From the NCBI RefSeq assembly GCF_000515395.1, contig NZ_KI911782.1:1837090-1901089 (forward strand): 64,000 nt of DNA, given 5' to 3'. The notes under the pieces were generated by a model. It did no database searches, had not been told where the DNA came from, and worked only from the letters and a program-made list of their open reading frames with translations. Every line of letters starts with the position of its first letter. Positions within the stretch are counted from its first letter, which is position 1. Of this stretch, positions 55,897 through 64,000 are shown in pieces. The position numbers and the translations under genes are program-made. Source of the DNA: Jiangella gansuensis DSM 44835 (GTDB lineage Bacteria; Actinomycetota; Actinomycetes; Jiangellales; Jiangellaceae).

Positions 55897-56118
55897 ATGT
55901 CGGCCACGAGGACTCAGATCTACCTCACGGAGGAGCAGCGCAGACGCATCGACGAGGTTTCGCTCGCCGAAGGGGTGACGCTCGCGGAAGTCGTTCGGCG
56001 AGCGCTCGATGCGTATCTCGACCGGGAGGTCGTCGCGTCCGGCGAGGTGCTCGCGTCCACGTTCGGAGCGGATCCCGAGGCCACGTACCCAGCTCGTGAC
56101 GAGTGGGATCGTGGCTGA
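55897..56118 (+). CDS. Ribbon-helix-helix antitoxin (VapB-like)
   Basis: A 73-residue protein. Residues 4-50 form a ribbon-helix-helix DNA-binding unit (RTQIYLTEEQRRRIDEVSLA followed by EVVRRALDAYLDRE). The acidic C-terminal tail (FGADPEATYPARDEWDRG) would bind the toxin. It overlaps the PIN-domain gene by 8 bp, the usual antitoxin-first order. A TATGCT -10 element lies 7 bp upstream, so the transcript is probably leaderless. It should neutralise the PIN toxin and repress the operon. Confidence 0.85.
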   Translation: MSATRTQIYLTEEQRRRIDEVSLAEGVTLAEVVRRALDAYLDREVVASGEVLASTFGADPEATYPARDEWDRG

Positions 56119-56458
56119 CGTCCTCGTCGACACCGACATCTTCATCGACCATCTCCGCGGGGCCGCTGCACTGGCGCCGGGAAAGCACCGGCTGCACTAC
56201 TCGGTGGTCACCCGTGCCGAGCTGTTCGCGGGCACCTCCGCCACCGAGGCGGTCACCCGGCTGCTGTCACCGTTCCGCGAGGTGCTCGTGACCCGCGACG
56301 TGGCGGAGCGTGCGGGACGGATTTGTCGGGAGTGTGGCGTCCGGCTGCCGGATGCCCTCATCGCGGCGACGGCGCTCGAGCACGGCCTGGCTCTCGCAAC
56401 GCGAAACCGAGGCGATTTCGACAAGGTCAGAGGCGTACGCATCCGAACGCTACGCTGA
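56111..56458 (+). CDS. PIN-domain ribonuclease toxin (VapC-like)
   Basis: A 115-residue PIN-domain nuclease. The four acidic metal-site residues are visible in VDTDIFIDHL, VTRAELFAG, LPDALIAATA and ATRNRGDFDKV. VapC toxins cut tRNA or rRNA to stop growth until the antitoxin is restored. GTG at 56111 is chosen for its small overlap with the antitoxin; a GTG at 56096 would add five residues. The module is followed directly by palindromic repeats and a gene-less stretch, as in a mobile cassette. Confidence 0.87.
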   Translation: MADVLVDTDIFIDHLRGAAALAPGKHRLHYSVVTRAELFAGTSATEAVTRLLSPFREVLVTRDVAERAGRICRECGVRLPDALIAATALEHGLALATRNRGDFDKVRGVRIRTLR

Positions 56459-56488
56459 TTGTGGGTGGGTGGAGACTCGACCCGGGCG

Positions 56489-56554
56489 TTCTCCCGCCAC
56501 ACGGGGCAAGCATTCCTGGTGGAGCGGGAGGACCCATGGTGGACGTGATCATTT
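56489..56554. repeat. TGATCA palindrome, class B, right half
   Basis: TCTCCCGC pairs with GCGGGAGG around ACACGGGGCAAGCATTCCTG, and the right outer arm ACCCATGGTGGACGTGATCA is complete to ATTT. The left outer arm is missing. It lies about 30 bp after vapC and is in the same orientation as the copy at 57083. Confidence 0.85.
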
Positions 56555-57082
56555 TGGGCTCTTCTGACGCATCCGTGGGCGTCACGTCCGGGGAGCCGAT
56601 CGCCTGCCTCGTCGCACACTCGGCGAGCTTCACATCGTCGTTCCCGGTGGTGGCTCACAGACCAGGTTGCCGCGCCTACTGTGCAGCGTTTCGGGTCACG
56701 TCACTCGCAACGCGGCCGGACTCTGGCGTTTTCACCGTCCGGTACGGCCTCCGAGGCGAGTGACGTGACCTGAAGGCCCAGTACGTGACCCGGCGACGAC
56801 GCATGTGGGCGGGGTGACCCGGCTGGCTGGGGGACCCCCGCAGGCGTCCTCCCATGCCCTGGGAAGGAGTCGCTTGAGCTGAACCGCGCAGCGCACCTTG
56901 GCACGCGAACTCACCGCTCGAGGCTCCAGTTTGTCCCGGTTCGGAGAGCGATATCGCGTACCACGGCGCGAGCCGTGCGATCGGTCCGCCGCAGCCCGTA
57001 TCCGCGCCTCGGCGTCACGCGCCCCGACGGCAACACTCCAGCCGGGCAACCGTCGCACGCGGCCAGGCGGCCGACGGCAGGC
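56555..57082. other. Gene-less interval between two class B half-palindromes
   Basis: About 530 bp without a reading frame that has actinobacterial codon bias or a recognisable product. The only structure seen is a 15-bp inverted repeat at 56694-56770. It is probably spacer or decayed sequence. Confidence 0.6.
56694..56770. repeat. 15-bp inverted repeat in the gene-less interval
   Basis: Perfect arms GGTCACGTCACTCGC (56694-56708) and GCGAGTGACGTGACC (56756-56770) with a 47-base loop that contains a smaller CCGGAC/GTCCGG stem. It is unrelated to the TGATCA family. It could be an RNA structure, a protein-binding site or a decayed element end. Confidence 0.7.
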
Positions 57083-57149
57083 GTTCTCCCGCTACACGGG
57101 GCAAGCATTCCTGGTGGGGCGGGAGGACCCATGGTGGACGTGATCATTT
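57083..57149. repeat. TGATCA palindrome, class B, right half
   Basis: Nearly identical to the copy at 56489 (TTCTCCCGCTACACGGGGCA, then the full right arm to TGATCATTT at 57149). It lies 10 bp from the helicase stop and in the same orientation as its sister copy about 530 bp away. Confidence 0.85.
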
Positions 57150-57158
57150 GGGACTGGT

Positions 57159-59699
57159 CTAGAGGCGGCCGGCGTCAGTGATCGCGACGACGGGGTGGCC
57201 GGCGGCGTTCGACTCGGCGAGGTCGACGACGGCGGTGAAGCCCCAGTCGTGATCCCCGGCGGGGTCGTCGAGGATCTGCCGGACCTCCCAGCGGTCCGGG
57301 TGCTCGGTGACGATGAGCAGCGCGGCGCTGCGGGCGTCGGGGCCGATGCCGATGTCGTCGTGCTCGTCGAAGTACGGCTCCAGCGCGTCGGCCCAGGCGT
57401 CGGCATCCCAGCCGGCCGCGCCGTCCAGCTCGCCGAGCTCGTACCACTTCTGCCGGGCGGCCAGCTCGACCCGCCGGAACAGCGCGTTGCGTACGCCGAC
57501 CAGGAACGCCCGGCGGTTCTCGGTGATCGGGCGGGGGGTGTTCTCGACCGGCGGCGCGCCGGCCCCGTCGGCGACGACACCGTCCGGCGACGGGTCGCGC
57601 AGCGCCTCCCACTCGTCGAGCAGGCTGGAGTCGACCTGCCGGACCAGCTCGCCGAGCCATTCGATGAGATCGCCGACGTCGTCGGTGCGGGCGTCCTCCG
57701 GGACGGTCTGGCGCAGCGCCCGGTAGGCGTCGGCGAGGTAGCGCAACACCAGGCCCTCGGAGCGGGCCAGGCTGTAGAAGGCGACGTACTCGCCGAACGA
57801 CATGGCGCGTTCGTAGAGGTCACGGGCGACGGACTTGGGCGACAGCTCGTGGTCGGCCACCCACGGGTGGCTCTGCCTATAGATCTCGTAGGCCGCCGAC
57901 AGCAGCTCCTCCAGCGGCTTGGGGTGGGTGACCTCCTCCAGCAGCTCCATGCGTTCCTCGTACTCGATGCCCTCGGCCTTCATGGCGGCGATCGCCTCGC
58001 CGCGGGCCTTGTGCTGCTGCGCGGACAGCACCTGCCGGGGGTCGTCGAGGGTGGCTTCGACGACGGAGAGGACGTCCAGCGCGTGCGTCGGGGACTCCGG
58101 GTCCAGCAGATCGAACGCGGCCAGCGCGAACGGCGACAGCGGCTGGTTGAGCGCGAAGTCCGGCTGCAGGTCGACGGTGAGGCGGACGGTCCGGCCGGTC
58201 TCGTCCGGCGGATCGAGCCGCTCGACCACGTCTGCCGCCAGCAGCGCGCGGTAGATGGCGATGGCGTTGCGGATGTGTGCTCGGCTGCGCGACGGCGGCT
58301 CGTGGCTGTCGGTGAGCAGCTTGCGCATGGCGGCGAACGCGTCGCCGGGGCGGCTGATGACGCCGAGCACCATCGCATGGCTGACCTCGAAGCTGGAGGT
58401 CAGCGGCTCGGGCTCGGCGGCGATGAGCCGTTCCATGGTGGATTCGCCCCAGGAGACGAAGCCCTCCGGCGGCTTCTTCCGCACCACACGGCGCCGCTTC
58501 TTCGCGTCGTCGCCGGCCTTGGCGAGCGCCCGCTCGTTCTCGATCTCGTGCTCCGGCGCCTGGACGATGACCTCGCCGAGGGTGTCGAACCCGGCCCGGC
58601 CGGCCCGCCCCGCGATCTGGTGGAACTCCCGCGCCGACAGCTGCCGCATCCGGACACCGTCGTACTTGGTCAGGCCGGAGAAGACGACCGTGCGGATGGG
58701 GACGTTGATGCCGACGCCGAGGGTGTCGGTGCCGCAGACGACCTTGAGCAGGCCGGCCTGGGTGAGACGCTCGACCAGCCGGCGGTACTTGGGCAGCATG
58801 CCGGCGTGGTGCACGCCGATGCCGTGGCGCACCAGCCGCGACAGCACCTTGCCGAACCCGGAGCTGAACCGGAAGCCGCCGATCTCCTCGGCGATCCGGT
58901 CGCGTTGGGCCCGGCTGGCGACGTTCACGCTGACCAGTGCCTGGGCCCGTTCGACCGCCGCGGCCTGGGTGAAGTGCACGACGTACACCGGTGCCCGATG
59001 CGTCGACAACAGTTCGGCCAGCAGGTCGTGCGTCGCCTCCCGCGAGTACGAGTACGTCAACGGCACCGGGCGCTGGCTGGACATGACGACGGCGACCTCG
59101 CGCCCCGTGCGTCGTACCAGGTCCTTCTCGAAGAAGGCGACGTCGCCCAGCGTCGCGGACATCAGCAGGAACTGGGCGTTCGTGAGCTCCAGCAGCGGGA
59201 CCTGCCACGCCCAGCCGCGCTGCGGGTCGGCGTAGAAGTGGAACTCGTCCATGACCACCTGGCCGACGTCGGCGGCCGCGCCGTCGCGCAGCGCGATGTT
59301 GGCCAGGATCTCCGCGGTGCAGCAGATGATGGGCGCACCCGGGTTGACGCTGGAGTCGCCGGTCATCATGCCGACGTTGGCCGCGCCGAAGATCTCGATC
59401 AGCGCGAAGAACTTCTCCGAAACCAGGGCCTTGAGGGGAGCGGTGTAGAACGTGCGCCGTTCGTCGGCCAGCGCGGCGAAGTGCGCGGCGACGGCCACGA
59501 GGCTCTTGCCGGAGCCGGTCGGGGTGCTGAGGATGACATGGGCGCCGGAGACCAGCTCGATCAGCGCCTCCTGCTGGGCGGGGTAGAGCTCGAGGCCCTG
59601 CTCACCGGCCCACGTGGTGAACGCGTCGTAGAGGGCGTCCGGATCGGGGTCAGCGGCGGTCAGGTAGCTCGTCAGCTGGCTGGGTTCCGGCACGGTCAC
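57159..59699 (-). CDS. DEAD/DEAH-box helicase with DUF3516 domain
   Basis: An 846-residue superfamily 2 helicase of the Ski2/Mtr4-like group found in actinobacteria. Walker A is LSTPTGSGKSLVA near residue 63, motif II is VVMDEFHFY, motif III is LLMSATLGD, motif IV/V is CGTDTLGVGINVPIRTVVF, and motif VI is HQIAGRAGRAG. The C-terminal half (residues about 400-840) is the DUF3516 region. The likely role is RNA or DNA unwinding in quality control or repair. The GTG start overlaps the end of the Pr6Pr gene by 50 bp. Confidence 0.9.
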   Translation of the reverse strand: MTVPEPSQLTSYLTAADPDPDALYDAFTTWAGEQGLELYPAQQEALIELVSGAHVILSTPTGSGKSLVAVAAHFAALADERRTFYTAPLKALVSEKFFALIEIFGAANVGMMTGDSSVNPGAPIICCTAEILANIALRDGAAADVGQVVMDEFHFYADPQRGWAWQVPLLELTNAQFLLMSATLGDVAFFEKDLVRRTGREVAVVMSSQRPVPLTYSYSREATHDLLAELLSTHRAPVYVVHFTQAAAVERAQALVSVNVASRAQRDRIAEEIGGFRFSSGFGKVLSRLVRHGIGVHHAGMLPKYRRLVERLTQAGLLKVVCGTDTLGVGINVPIRTVVFSGLTKYDGVRMRQLSAREFHQIAGRAGRAGFDTLGEVIVQAPEHEIENERALAKAGDDAKKRRRVVRKKPPEGFVSWGESTMERLIAAEPEPLTSSFEVSHAMVLGVISRPGDAFAAMRKLLTDSHEPPSRSRAHIRNAIAIYRALLAADVVERLDPPDETGRTVRLTVDLQPDFALNQPLSPFALAAFDLLDPESPTHALDVLSVVEATLDDPRQVLSAQQHKARGEAIAAMKAEGIEYEERMELLEEVTHPKPLEELLSAAYEIYRQSHPWVADHELSPKSVARDLYERAMSFGEYVAFYSLARSEGLVLRYLADAYRALRQTVPEDARTDDVGDLIEWLGELVRQVDSSLLDEWEALRDPSPDGVVADGAGAPPVENTPRPITENRRAFLVGVRNALFRRVELAARQKWYELGELDGAAGWDADAWADALEPYFDEHDDIGIGPDARSAALLIVTEHPDRWEVRQILDDPAGDHDWGFTAVVDLAESNAAGHPVVAITDAGRL

Positions 59700-60351
59700 C
59701 GAGCCTACGGTCGCCGGTCAGGAACAGCCAGCCAACCCCGAGCAGGAGGACCGTGACGCCGGCGGAGTTGACCAGGGTGCGGGCGTAGCCGAGCTCGCCC
59801 ACGTCGATGAACGGATACGGATACCAGTCGACGATCTCGCCGCGGACCAGCGTGTACGCCAGCCAGGCGACCGGCCAGGCCAGACTGACCAGCAGGACGC
59901 GCCGGTCGAACCGCGGCCACGGTCCGAACAGCGCCCAGCCGATGGCACCGAGCAGCGGCGACAGGTAATGGAAACCGACGTTGGTGACTGCCGCGGCACC
60001 CTCCAGGTCGACGAGGCCCCGCAGCAGCGTCACGTACACGACGCCGGTGACGCTGATGCCGATGAGCCCGGCGAGGCGCACCACCCGCCAGAGCCGTCCG
60101 CCGTCGAACCCGGGGTCCTTGGCCAGGACGGCCGAGCCGGCGGCCAGCAGGATGTTGCTCTGCACGGTGAAGAAGCTGAAGAAGTTCACCACCCGCATCG
60201 CGGCCCCCGGTGCCTCCTCGCCGTCCTCGACCAGGACGTTGGTGCCCTGGATCACGAGCACCAGTTGCACGCCGAGGGACGCGGCGATGACCAGCACAGT
60301 CGCGATGTGCCACCACCGGGCCGCCGCGGGGTTCGACCGCCACGCTCGCAT
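59650..60351 (-). CDS. Pr6Pr-family membrane protein
   Basis: A 233-residue membrane protein with six predicted segments. Hydrophobic stretches include ATVLVIAASLGVQLVLVIQG, SFFTVQSNILLAAGSAVLA and VTVLLLGVGWLFL, and FFSFFTVQSNIL followed by YHYLSP-like FHYLSPLLGAIGWALFGP marks the Pr6Pr family. Its function is unknown. A TACGCT -10 element ends 6 bp before the ATG at 60351, fitting a leaderless mRNA. Its 3' end overlaps the helicase start by 50 bp, so the two are likely cotranscribed. Confidence 0.8.
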   Translation of the reverse strand: MRAWRSNPAAARWWHIATVLVIAASLGVQLVLVIQGTNVLVEDGEEAPGAAMRVVNFFSFFTVQSNILLAAGSAVLAKDPGFDGGRLWRVVRLAGLIGISVTGVVYVTLLRGLVDLEGAAAVTNVGFHYLSPLLGAIGWALFGPWPRFDRRVLLVSLAWPVAWLAYTLVRGEIVDWYPYPFIDVGELGYARTLVNSAGVTVLLLGVGWLFLTGDRRLGDRAGTQPADELPDRR

Positions 60352-60402
60352 GGGCGGAGCGTAGCGGGGAACAGGGCGGCTCGGCCGGAGGTTGGACCGA
60401 TC

Positions 60403-61452
60403 ATGCATGGTGAGTACAAGGTGCCCGGTGGGAAGCTCGTGGTCGTCGACGTCGAGGTGGTCGACGGTGTGCTGCGCGACGTGCGGGTCAGCGGCGACTT
60501 CTTCCTCGAGCCCGATGACGCACTGGAGCGCATCGACGCGGCGCTCACCGGTGCGTCGGCGGACGCCACCGCGGCGCAGTTGAGCGCGCGGGTGGAGTCG
60601 GTGCTCGGCGACGGCGTCGTCATGCTCGGCTTCTCCGCCGACGCGGTCGCGGTGGCGGTGCGGAGGGCGCTGGCGGGTGCGACGTCGTGGACCGACCACG
60701 AGTGGCACTTCCTGCACGAAGGCCCGCAGGAGCCGGCACTGCAGATGGCGCTGGACGAGGTGCTGGCCGAGCAGGTCGGCGCGGGGGAGCGGCCGCCGAC
60801 GCTGCGGGTGTGGGAATGGGCGTCGAACGCGGTCATCATCGGCAGCTTCCAGTCGCTGCGCAATGAGGTCGACCTCGACGGCGCGGCCGCGCACGACGTG
60901 ACGGTGGTGCGGCGCATCAGCGGTGGCGGCGCCATGTTCGTCGAGCCTGGCAACACCATCACGTACTCGCTGTACGTTCCCGAGTCGCTGGTGTCGGGGC
61001 TGTCCTTCGTCGACTCCTACGCCTTCCTGGACGAGTGGGTGGTGGCGGCCCTGCGCGAGCTAGGCATCGAGGCCACGTACCAGCCGATCAACGACATCAC
61101 CTCGCCGGCCGGCAAGATCGCCGGCGCGGCACAGAAGCGGTTGGCCGGCGGCGTCGTCCTGCACCACGTGACCATGGCGTACGACATCGACGCGGGCAAG
61201 ATGCTCGAGGTGCTGCGCATCGGGCGCGAGAAGCTGTCGGACAAGGGCACGAAGAGCGCCAACAAGCGGGTCGACCCGCTGCGTTCGCAGACCGGTCTGC
61301 CGCGTGCGGAGGTCATCGAGCGGATGGTGTCGACGTTCCGGTCCCGCTACGGCCTGGTCGACGACAGCCTCGACGACAAGACGCTGCGGCTGGCCGAGGA
61401 CCTGGTGGCCTCGAAGTTCGGTACGGATGAATGGCTAGCCCGCGTCCCCTGA
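60403..61452 (+). CDS. lplA: Lipoate-protein ligase A with N-terminal accessory domain
   Basis: A 349-residue protein that attaches lipoate to lipoyl domains of 2-oxoacid dehydrogenases or GcvH. Residues 1-90 (YKVPGGKLVVVDVEVVDGVL followed by FFLEPDDALERIDAALTG) match the small lipoate-ligase accessory domain, which is C-terminal or a separate LplB protein in well-studied ligases. Residues 100-345 are the catalytic domain with VVRRISGGGAMF and the Lys in SPAGKIAGAAQKR. The domain order is therefore swapped. GGAGGTT lies about 11 bases before the ATG. Confidence 0.87.
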   Translation: MHGEYKVPGGKLVVVDVEVVDGVLRDVRVSGDFFLEPDDALERIDAALTGASADATAAQLSARVESVLGDGVVMLGFSADAVAVAVRRALAGATSWTDHEWHFLHEGPQEPALQMALDEVLAEQVGAGERPPTLRVWEWASNAVIIGSFQSLRNEVDLDGAAAHDVTVVRRISGGGAMFVEPGNTITYSLYVPESLVSGLSFVDSYAFLDEWVVAALRELGIEATYQPINDITSPAGKIAGAAQKRLAGGVVLHHVTMAYDIDAGKMLEVLRIGREKLSDKGTKSANKRVDPLRSQTGLPRAEVIERMVSTFRSRYGLVDDSLDDKTLRLAEDLVASKFGTDEWLARVP

Positions 61453-61470
61453 GCTGAGCCCTCGCCCCGG

Positions 61471-61524
61471 GTGATCGACAGGGAGTCGCTACCCGTGGAG
61501 GGGTGCCAACTCCCTGTCGATCAC
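61471..61524. repeat. TGATC-capped intergenic palindrome, class D
   Basis: Perfect 16-bp arms GTGATCGACAGGGAGT (61471-61486) and ACTCCCTGTCGATCAC (61509-61524) around a CTACCCGTGGAGGGGTGCCA loop. The minus-strand gene reads through the right arm as VIDREL and stops at a TAG inside the loop. Confidence 0.87.
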
Positions 61525-62352
61525 GGCGAGGAGGCGGTCGCGGACGACGGCGCCGCGCTCGGCGAAGGCGCGCTGCCGTTCGACGTACTCACGCTTGCCC
61601 TCGGTGGTCTCGATGCGCACCGGCTCGTAGCCGAGCCCGGACAGGTCGTACGGCGAGGCGCGCATGTCGAGCTCGCGGATCTCCGCCGCCAGCTCGAACG
61701 CGTCGGCCACCAGCTCCGACGGCACCATCGGCACCAGCTTGTAAGCCCACTTGTAGAGGTCCATGCCCGCGTGCAGGCAGCCCGGCTGTTCCAGCCGCGG
61801 CTGCAGTTCGCGGGTCGGGGCGAGCGTGTTGCGCGGCCGGGCCTCGGCGGTGAAGAACCGGAACGCGTCGAAGTGCGAGCAGCGGATCTGGTGTGTCTCG
61901 ACGACGGCGTCGGTGCCGTCGTGGCCCAGCCGCAGCGGGTACGTCTCGTGCCGCACCTGACCGGGCCTGGTGCGGTAGACCATGGCCCACTCGTGCAGCC
62001 CGAAACAGCCCGTGTGCGCCGGCCGCGATGCCGTCGCGGTCAGCAGTGCGTGCACCCACTCGATGGTGGCGTGGCGCCGCTCGGCCACCCCCGGCGCGAC
62101 GCGGACCCCGTCGGGACCCCGGACGTAGCCGGACCACGCGGCGTGCGGCGGGTCACCGGCCAGGACGACCCCGCGGCCGGGATGCCAGCGGCGCAACTGT
62201 GCCGGTTTGAAGCTGTAGTAGGTGAAGAGGAAGTCGTGGACGGGGTGGGCCTGCCCCTCCCGGCGCCGCGCCACGTGCGGCCCGACGAGCGCGTCGACGC
62301 GTGCCTCGTGCGCCGCCAGCCTCGCCCGCCACTCCTCTTCGGCCAGAATCAC
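61489..62352 (-). CDS. Protein of the family annotated as 3-methyladenine DNA glycosylase
   Basis: A 287-residue actinobacterial protein. The segment DFLFTYYSFKPAQLRRWHPG, then GLHEWAMVYR and RCSHFDAFRFFT, are characteristic of a family that databases call 3-methyladenine DNA glycosylase, though I see no classical glycosylase fold such as helix-hairpin-helix. The enzyme role is therefore doubtful. GTG at 62352 fits a TACGCT -10 element 7 bp upstream. The last residues and stop lie inside the palindrome at 61471-61524. Confidence 0.7.
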   Translation of the reverse strand: MILAEEEWRARLAAHEARVDALVGPHVARRREGQAHPVHDFLFTYYSFKPAQLRRWHPGRGVVLAGDPPHAAWSGYVRGPDGVRVAPGVAERRHATIEWVHALLTATASRPAHTGCFGLHEWAMVYRTRPGQVRHETYPLRLGHDGTDAVVETHQIRCSHFDAFRFFTAEARPRNTLAPTRELQPRLEQPGCLHAGMDLYKWAYKLVPMVPSELVADAFELAAEIRELDMRASPYDLSGLGYEPVRIETTEGKREYVERQRAFAERGAVVRDRLLAVIDRELAPLHG

Positions 62353-62413
62353 GCATCCCAGCGTAGGCGCACGTGGGCGCGGGTTTGTCGGTGGTGCGCC
62401 GTACGCTGCGGCA

Positions 62414-62752
62414 ATGCAGCTGCACGCCTGCGCGGACGAGTCGATCCGGCAGGGGTACCTGCTCTGCGTCGTCACGCTTCGGCCTGCCGACGCGGATGAT
62501 GTGCGGCGCGCCATGAGATCGCTCGTCGCGCGGGGAGCGGACAGACTCCACATGAACGACGAGTCCGATCCTCGTCGCCGGAAGATCCTTTCCGTCGTCA
62601 GCGCTCAACCGGTCGAGGCAACCGTCTACCTCACCCGCCGCAAGCCGATGCGCGAAGGGCGTGCCGAGATTATCAGAGCGCTGGTTCCCGATCTTCTCAC
62701 GCGAAGCGTGAACACCCTGGTGTTCGAGTCGCAGGTCGGCCAGGGCGCTACC
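62414..62752 (+). pseudogene. Truncated DUF3800-like gene
   Basis: About 110 residues starting MQLHACADESIRQGYLLCVV and containing LHMNDESDPRRRKILSVVSA match a DUF3800-like actinobacterial family whose members start with an Asp-Glu-Ser motif. The similarity stops around NTLVFESQVGQ, after which the frame runs on without family features through the next fragment to 63160. The C-terminus is therefore lost at a deletion junction near 62745. A TACGCT -10 element 6 bp before the ATG suggests that it is still transcribed. Confidence 0.65.
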
Positions 62753-63389
62753 GCCGCGCCGGCAGCCGGGGGAGGCCGTCGAGTACTCCTCGCAGGGGCT
62801 GATCCTGCTGGGCCTCATGGCCGAGGCGGGGGCGTCGTCGACGCTGGACGCGCTGGTGGCGACGTACGTGGCCGAGCCGGCCGGACTGCGCGAGACCATG
62901 TTCCGGCCCGGTCCGGCCGAGCGGGAACGGTGCGTCGCCACCGAGGACTGCTCGTGGCGCGGCCGGGTCGTCGTCGGCGAGGTGCACGACGAGAACTCCG
63001 TGGTGCTCGGCGGGGTCACCGGCCACGCCGGGCTGTTCGGCAGCCTCGACGACCTCGCCCGGCTGGGCCGCGCACTGCTGGTCAACCCGACCGAGCGCGT
63101 ACTGCTGCACCCGGTGACGTTCGCGGCCATGATCCGCAACCGCACGGGCCACCTCGGTGAGGCCCGTGGACTGACCTGGCAGGACTACGACGACACCGGC
63201 TCACCCGCCGGCGACCTCGTCGGCCCCGCCACGTTCGGCCACACCGGGGTCACCGGCACCAGCCTGTTCGTCGACCCCGGCCTCGGGCGGTACTTCGTGC
63301 TGCTCACCAACCGGGTGCACCCCAGCCGCGACGGCACCGGCATCGCCACGGTGCGGCGGGCCTTCCACAACCTCGCGGTGCTCGTCTGA
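62745..63389 (+). pseudogene. N-terminally truncated serine hydrolase (beta-lactamase/PBP-like)
   Basis: The frame carries PGEAVEYSSQGLILLGLMAE, then EVHDENSVVLGGVTGHAGLF and FGHTGVTGTSLFVDPGLGRY followed by LLTNRVHPSRDG, matching the C-terminal two-thirds of class C beta-lactamase-like hydrolases. The N-terminal SxxK nucleophile region is absent and is replaced by the DUF3800-like fragment in another frame. An internal ATG at 62817 could still start a 190-residue protein, but it would lack the active site. Confidence 0.75.
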
Positions 63390-63394
63390 CCGCT

Positions 63395-63452
63395 CCCATG
63401 ATCATCGGCGATCCACCCCGCCATGACGGGGCCTATAGCCGATGATCATGGG
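63395..63452. repeat. TGATCA-capped intergenic palindrome, class C
   Basis: Perfect 15-bp arms CCCATGATCATCGGC and GCCGATGATCATGGG (63395-63409 and 63438-63452), core GATCCACCCCGCCATGACGG, nearly the same as the copy at 34533. It lies just after the truncated hydrolase and before the FAH gene. Confidence 0.87.
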
Positions 63453-63474
63453 GATGGGGGATACGCTCACCGTC

Positions 63475-64000
63475 GTGCGTATCGCAAGGTTCACCACCGG
63501 GGACGATTCCCGCTTCGGCGCCGTGGGCCAGGACGAGAGCGGCGAGACCGTCATCGCCGTCCTGGACGGCGACCCGCTCTACCGCTCCATCCAGCTCACC
63601 GGCGAACGGCTGTCACTGCCCGAGGTCCGGCTGCTCGCGCCGGTCATCCCGCGCAGCAAGGTCATCGGCGTGGGACGCAACTACGCTGCGCACGCCGCCG
63701 AGCTCGGCAACGAGGCGCCGGCCGAGCCGCTGCTGTTCCTCAAGCCCAACACGTCCGTCATCGGGCCGGACGACCCGATCGTGCTGCCGGAACAGTCCGC
63801 CGACGTGCATCACGAGGCCGAGCTGGCCGTCGTCATCGGGCGCATCGCCAAAGCCGTCCCGCGCGACCGGGTCCGCGACGTCATCTTCGGCTACACCTGC
63901 GCCAACGACGTAACCGCGCGCGACCTGCAGAAACGTGACAACCAGTGGGCCCGGGCCAAGGGGTTCGACACGTTCTGCCCGCTCGGGCCGTGGATCGAGA
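63475..64000 (+). CDS. Fumarylacetoacetate hydrolase-family protein, 5' part
   Basis: The first 175 residues are visible and the gene runs off the window. It begins [20 protein letters not shown]. The catalytic start is [20 protein letters not shown]; the metal-binding Glu residues are in [17 protein letters not shown] and [20 protein letters not shown] follows. These are the marks of the FAH-fold hydrolases/decarboxylases. A TACGCT -10 element lies 7 bp before the GTG, so it is probably leaderless. In many actinobacteria this gene sits just before gltX. Confidence 0.88.
   Translation, partial: MRIARFTTGDDSRFGAVGQDESGETVIAVLDGDPLYRSIQLTGERLSLPEVRLLAPVIPRSKVIGVGRNYAAHAAELGNEAPAEPLLFLKPNTSVIGPDDPIVLPEQSADVHHEAELAVVIGRIAKAVPRDRVRDVIFGYTCANDVTARDLQKRDNQWARAKGFDTFCPLGPWIE

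Noticed and set aside
56555-57082. A possible insertion sequence or transposase remnant between the two half-palindromes.
   Set aside because: No transposase-like reading frame or target-site duplication was found. Only a 15-bp inverted repeat is present.

Overview
The window is chromosomal DNA of a high-GC actinobacterium. Codons end almost always in G or C, many genes start with GTG, many mRNAs look leaderless, and ATGA/GTGA start-stop overlaps are common. A deazaflavin-dependent (DDN-type) nitroreductase, an actinobacterial DUF3516 helicase and the order leuB-(pepX)-ilvE-cimA-FAH support this. A Jiangella-like lineage is my guess, not something the sequence proves. No rRNA, tRNA, CRISPR array, insertion sequence or prophage was seen.

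Layout. 1-2602: the end of a four-carbon acid sugar kinase operon (kinase, PdxA2, DeoR). 2595-5835: a Tat-exported protein of unknown function and a small AraC/SnoaL/SDR operon. 6049-7740: ilvD. 7807-15826: a seven-gene minus-strand catabolic cluster (M24 hydrolase, 2-oxoacid dehydrogenase E1 alpha and beta, amidohydrolase, bicupin, SDR, HIBADH-like) divergent from an XRE-cupin regulator. 15904-20185: a PPOX protein, then ilvB-ilvN-ilvC behind a leader-peptide attenuator. 20273-25868: LysE exporter, AraC regulator, VOC protein, a fused TrpE-TrpG/PhzE-like enzyme with a trp leader, and a slipin. 26038-30366: a TetR-controlled heterodimeric ABC exporter. 30454-38531: ankyrin protein, phosphoesterase-PQQ fusion, siderophore-binding lipoprotein with an iron box, a frameshifted phosphotransferase, and an HTH/ClpN pair. 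38618-42654: DDN oxidoreductase, GntR-TetR fusion regulator, GNAT and two alpha/beta hydrolases. 42688-44380: TPP riboswitch-thiD-tenA. 44490-55493: serA, leuB, a PepX-like peptidase, a glucuronyl C5-epimerase-like protein, GDPD, ilvE and cimA, the last with its own attenuator. 55509-64000: VapBC, helicase, Pr6Pr protein, a domain-permuted lipoate ligase, a glycosylase-annotated protein, a deletion scar joining two gene fragments, and the start of an FAH-family gene.

Branched-chain amino acid synthesis is the main theme: ilvD, ilvB, ilvN, ilvC, leuB, ilvE and cimA all lie here, with serA in between. ilvBNC and cimA are each preceded by a short leader peptide rich in Ile/Leu/Val codons and a terminator hairpin, and the TrpEG gene has a leader with tandem Trp codons. 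All three leaders seem to begin at or near the transcription start.

The most unusual pattern is a set of intergenic palindromes capped by TGATCA or a close variant. There are fourteen copies in four sequence classes, nearly always at gene ends. In at least five cases the TGA inside the cap is the stop codon of the adjacent gene, on either strand.
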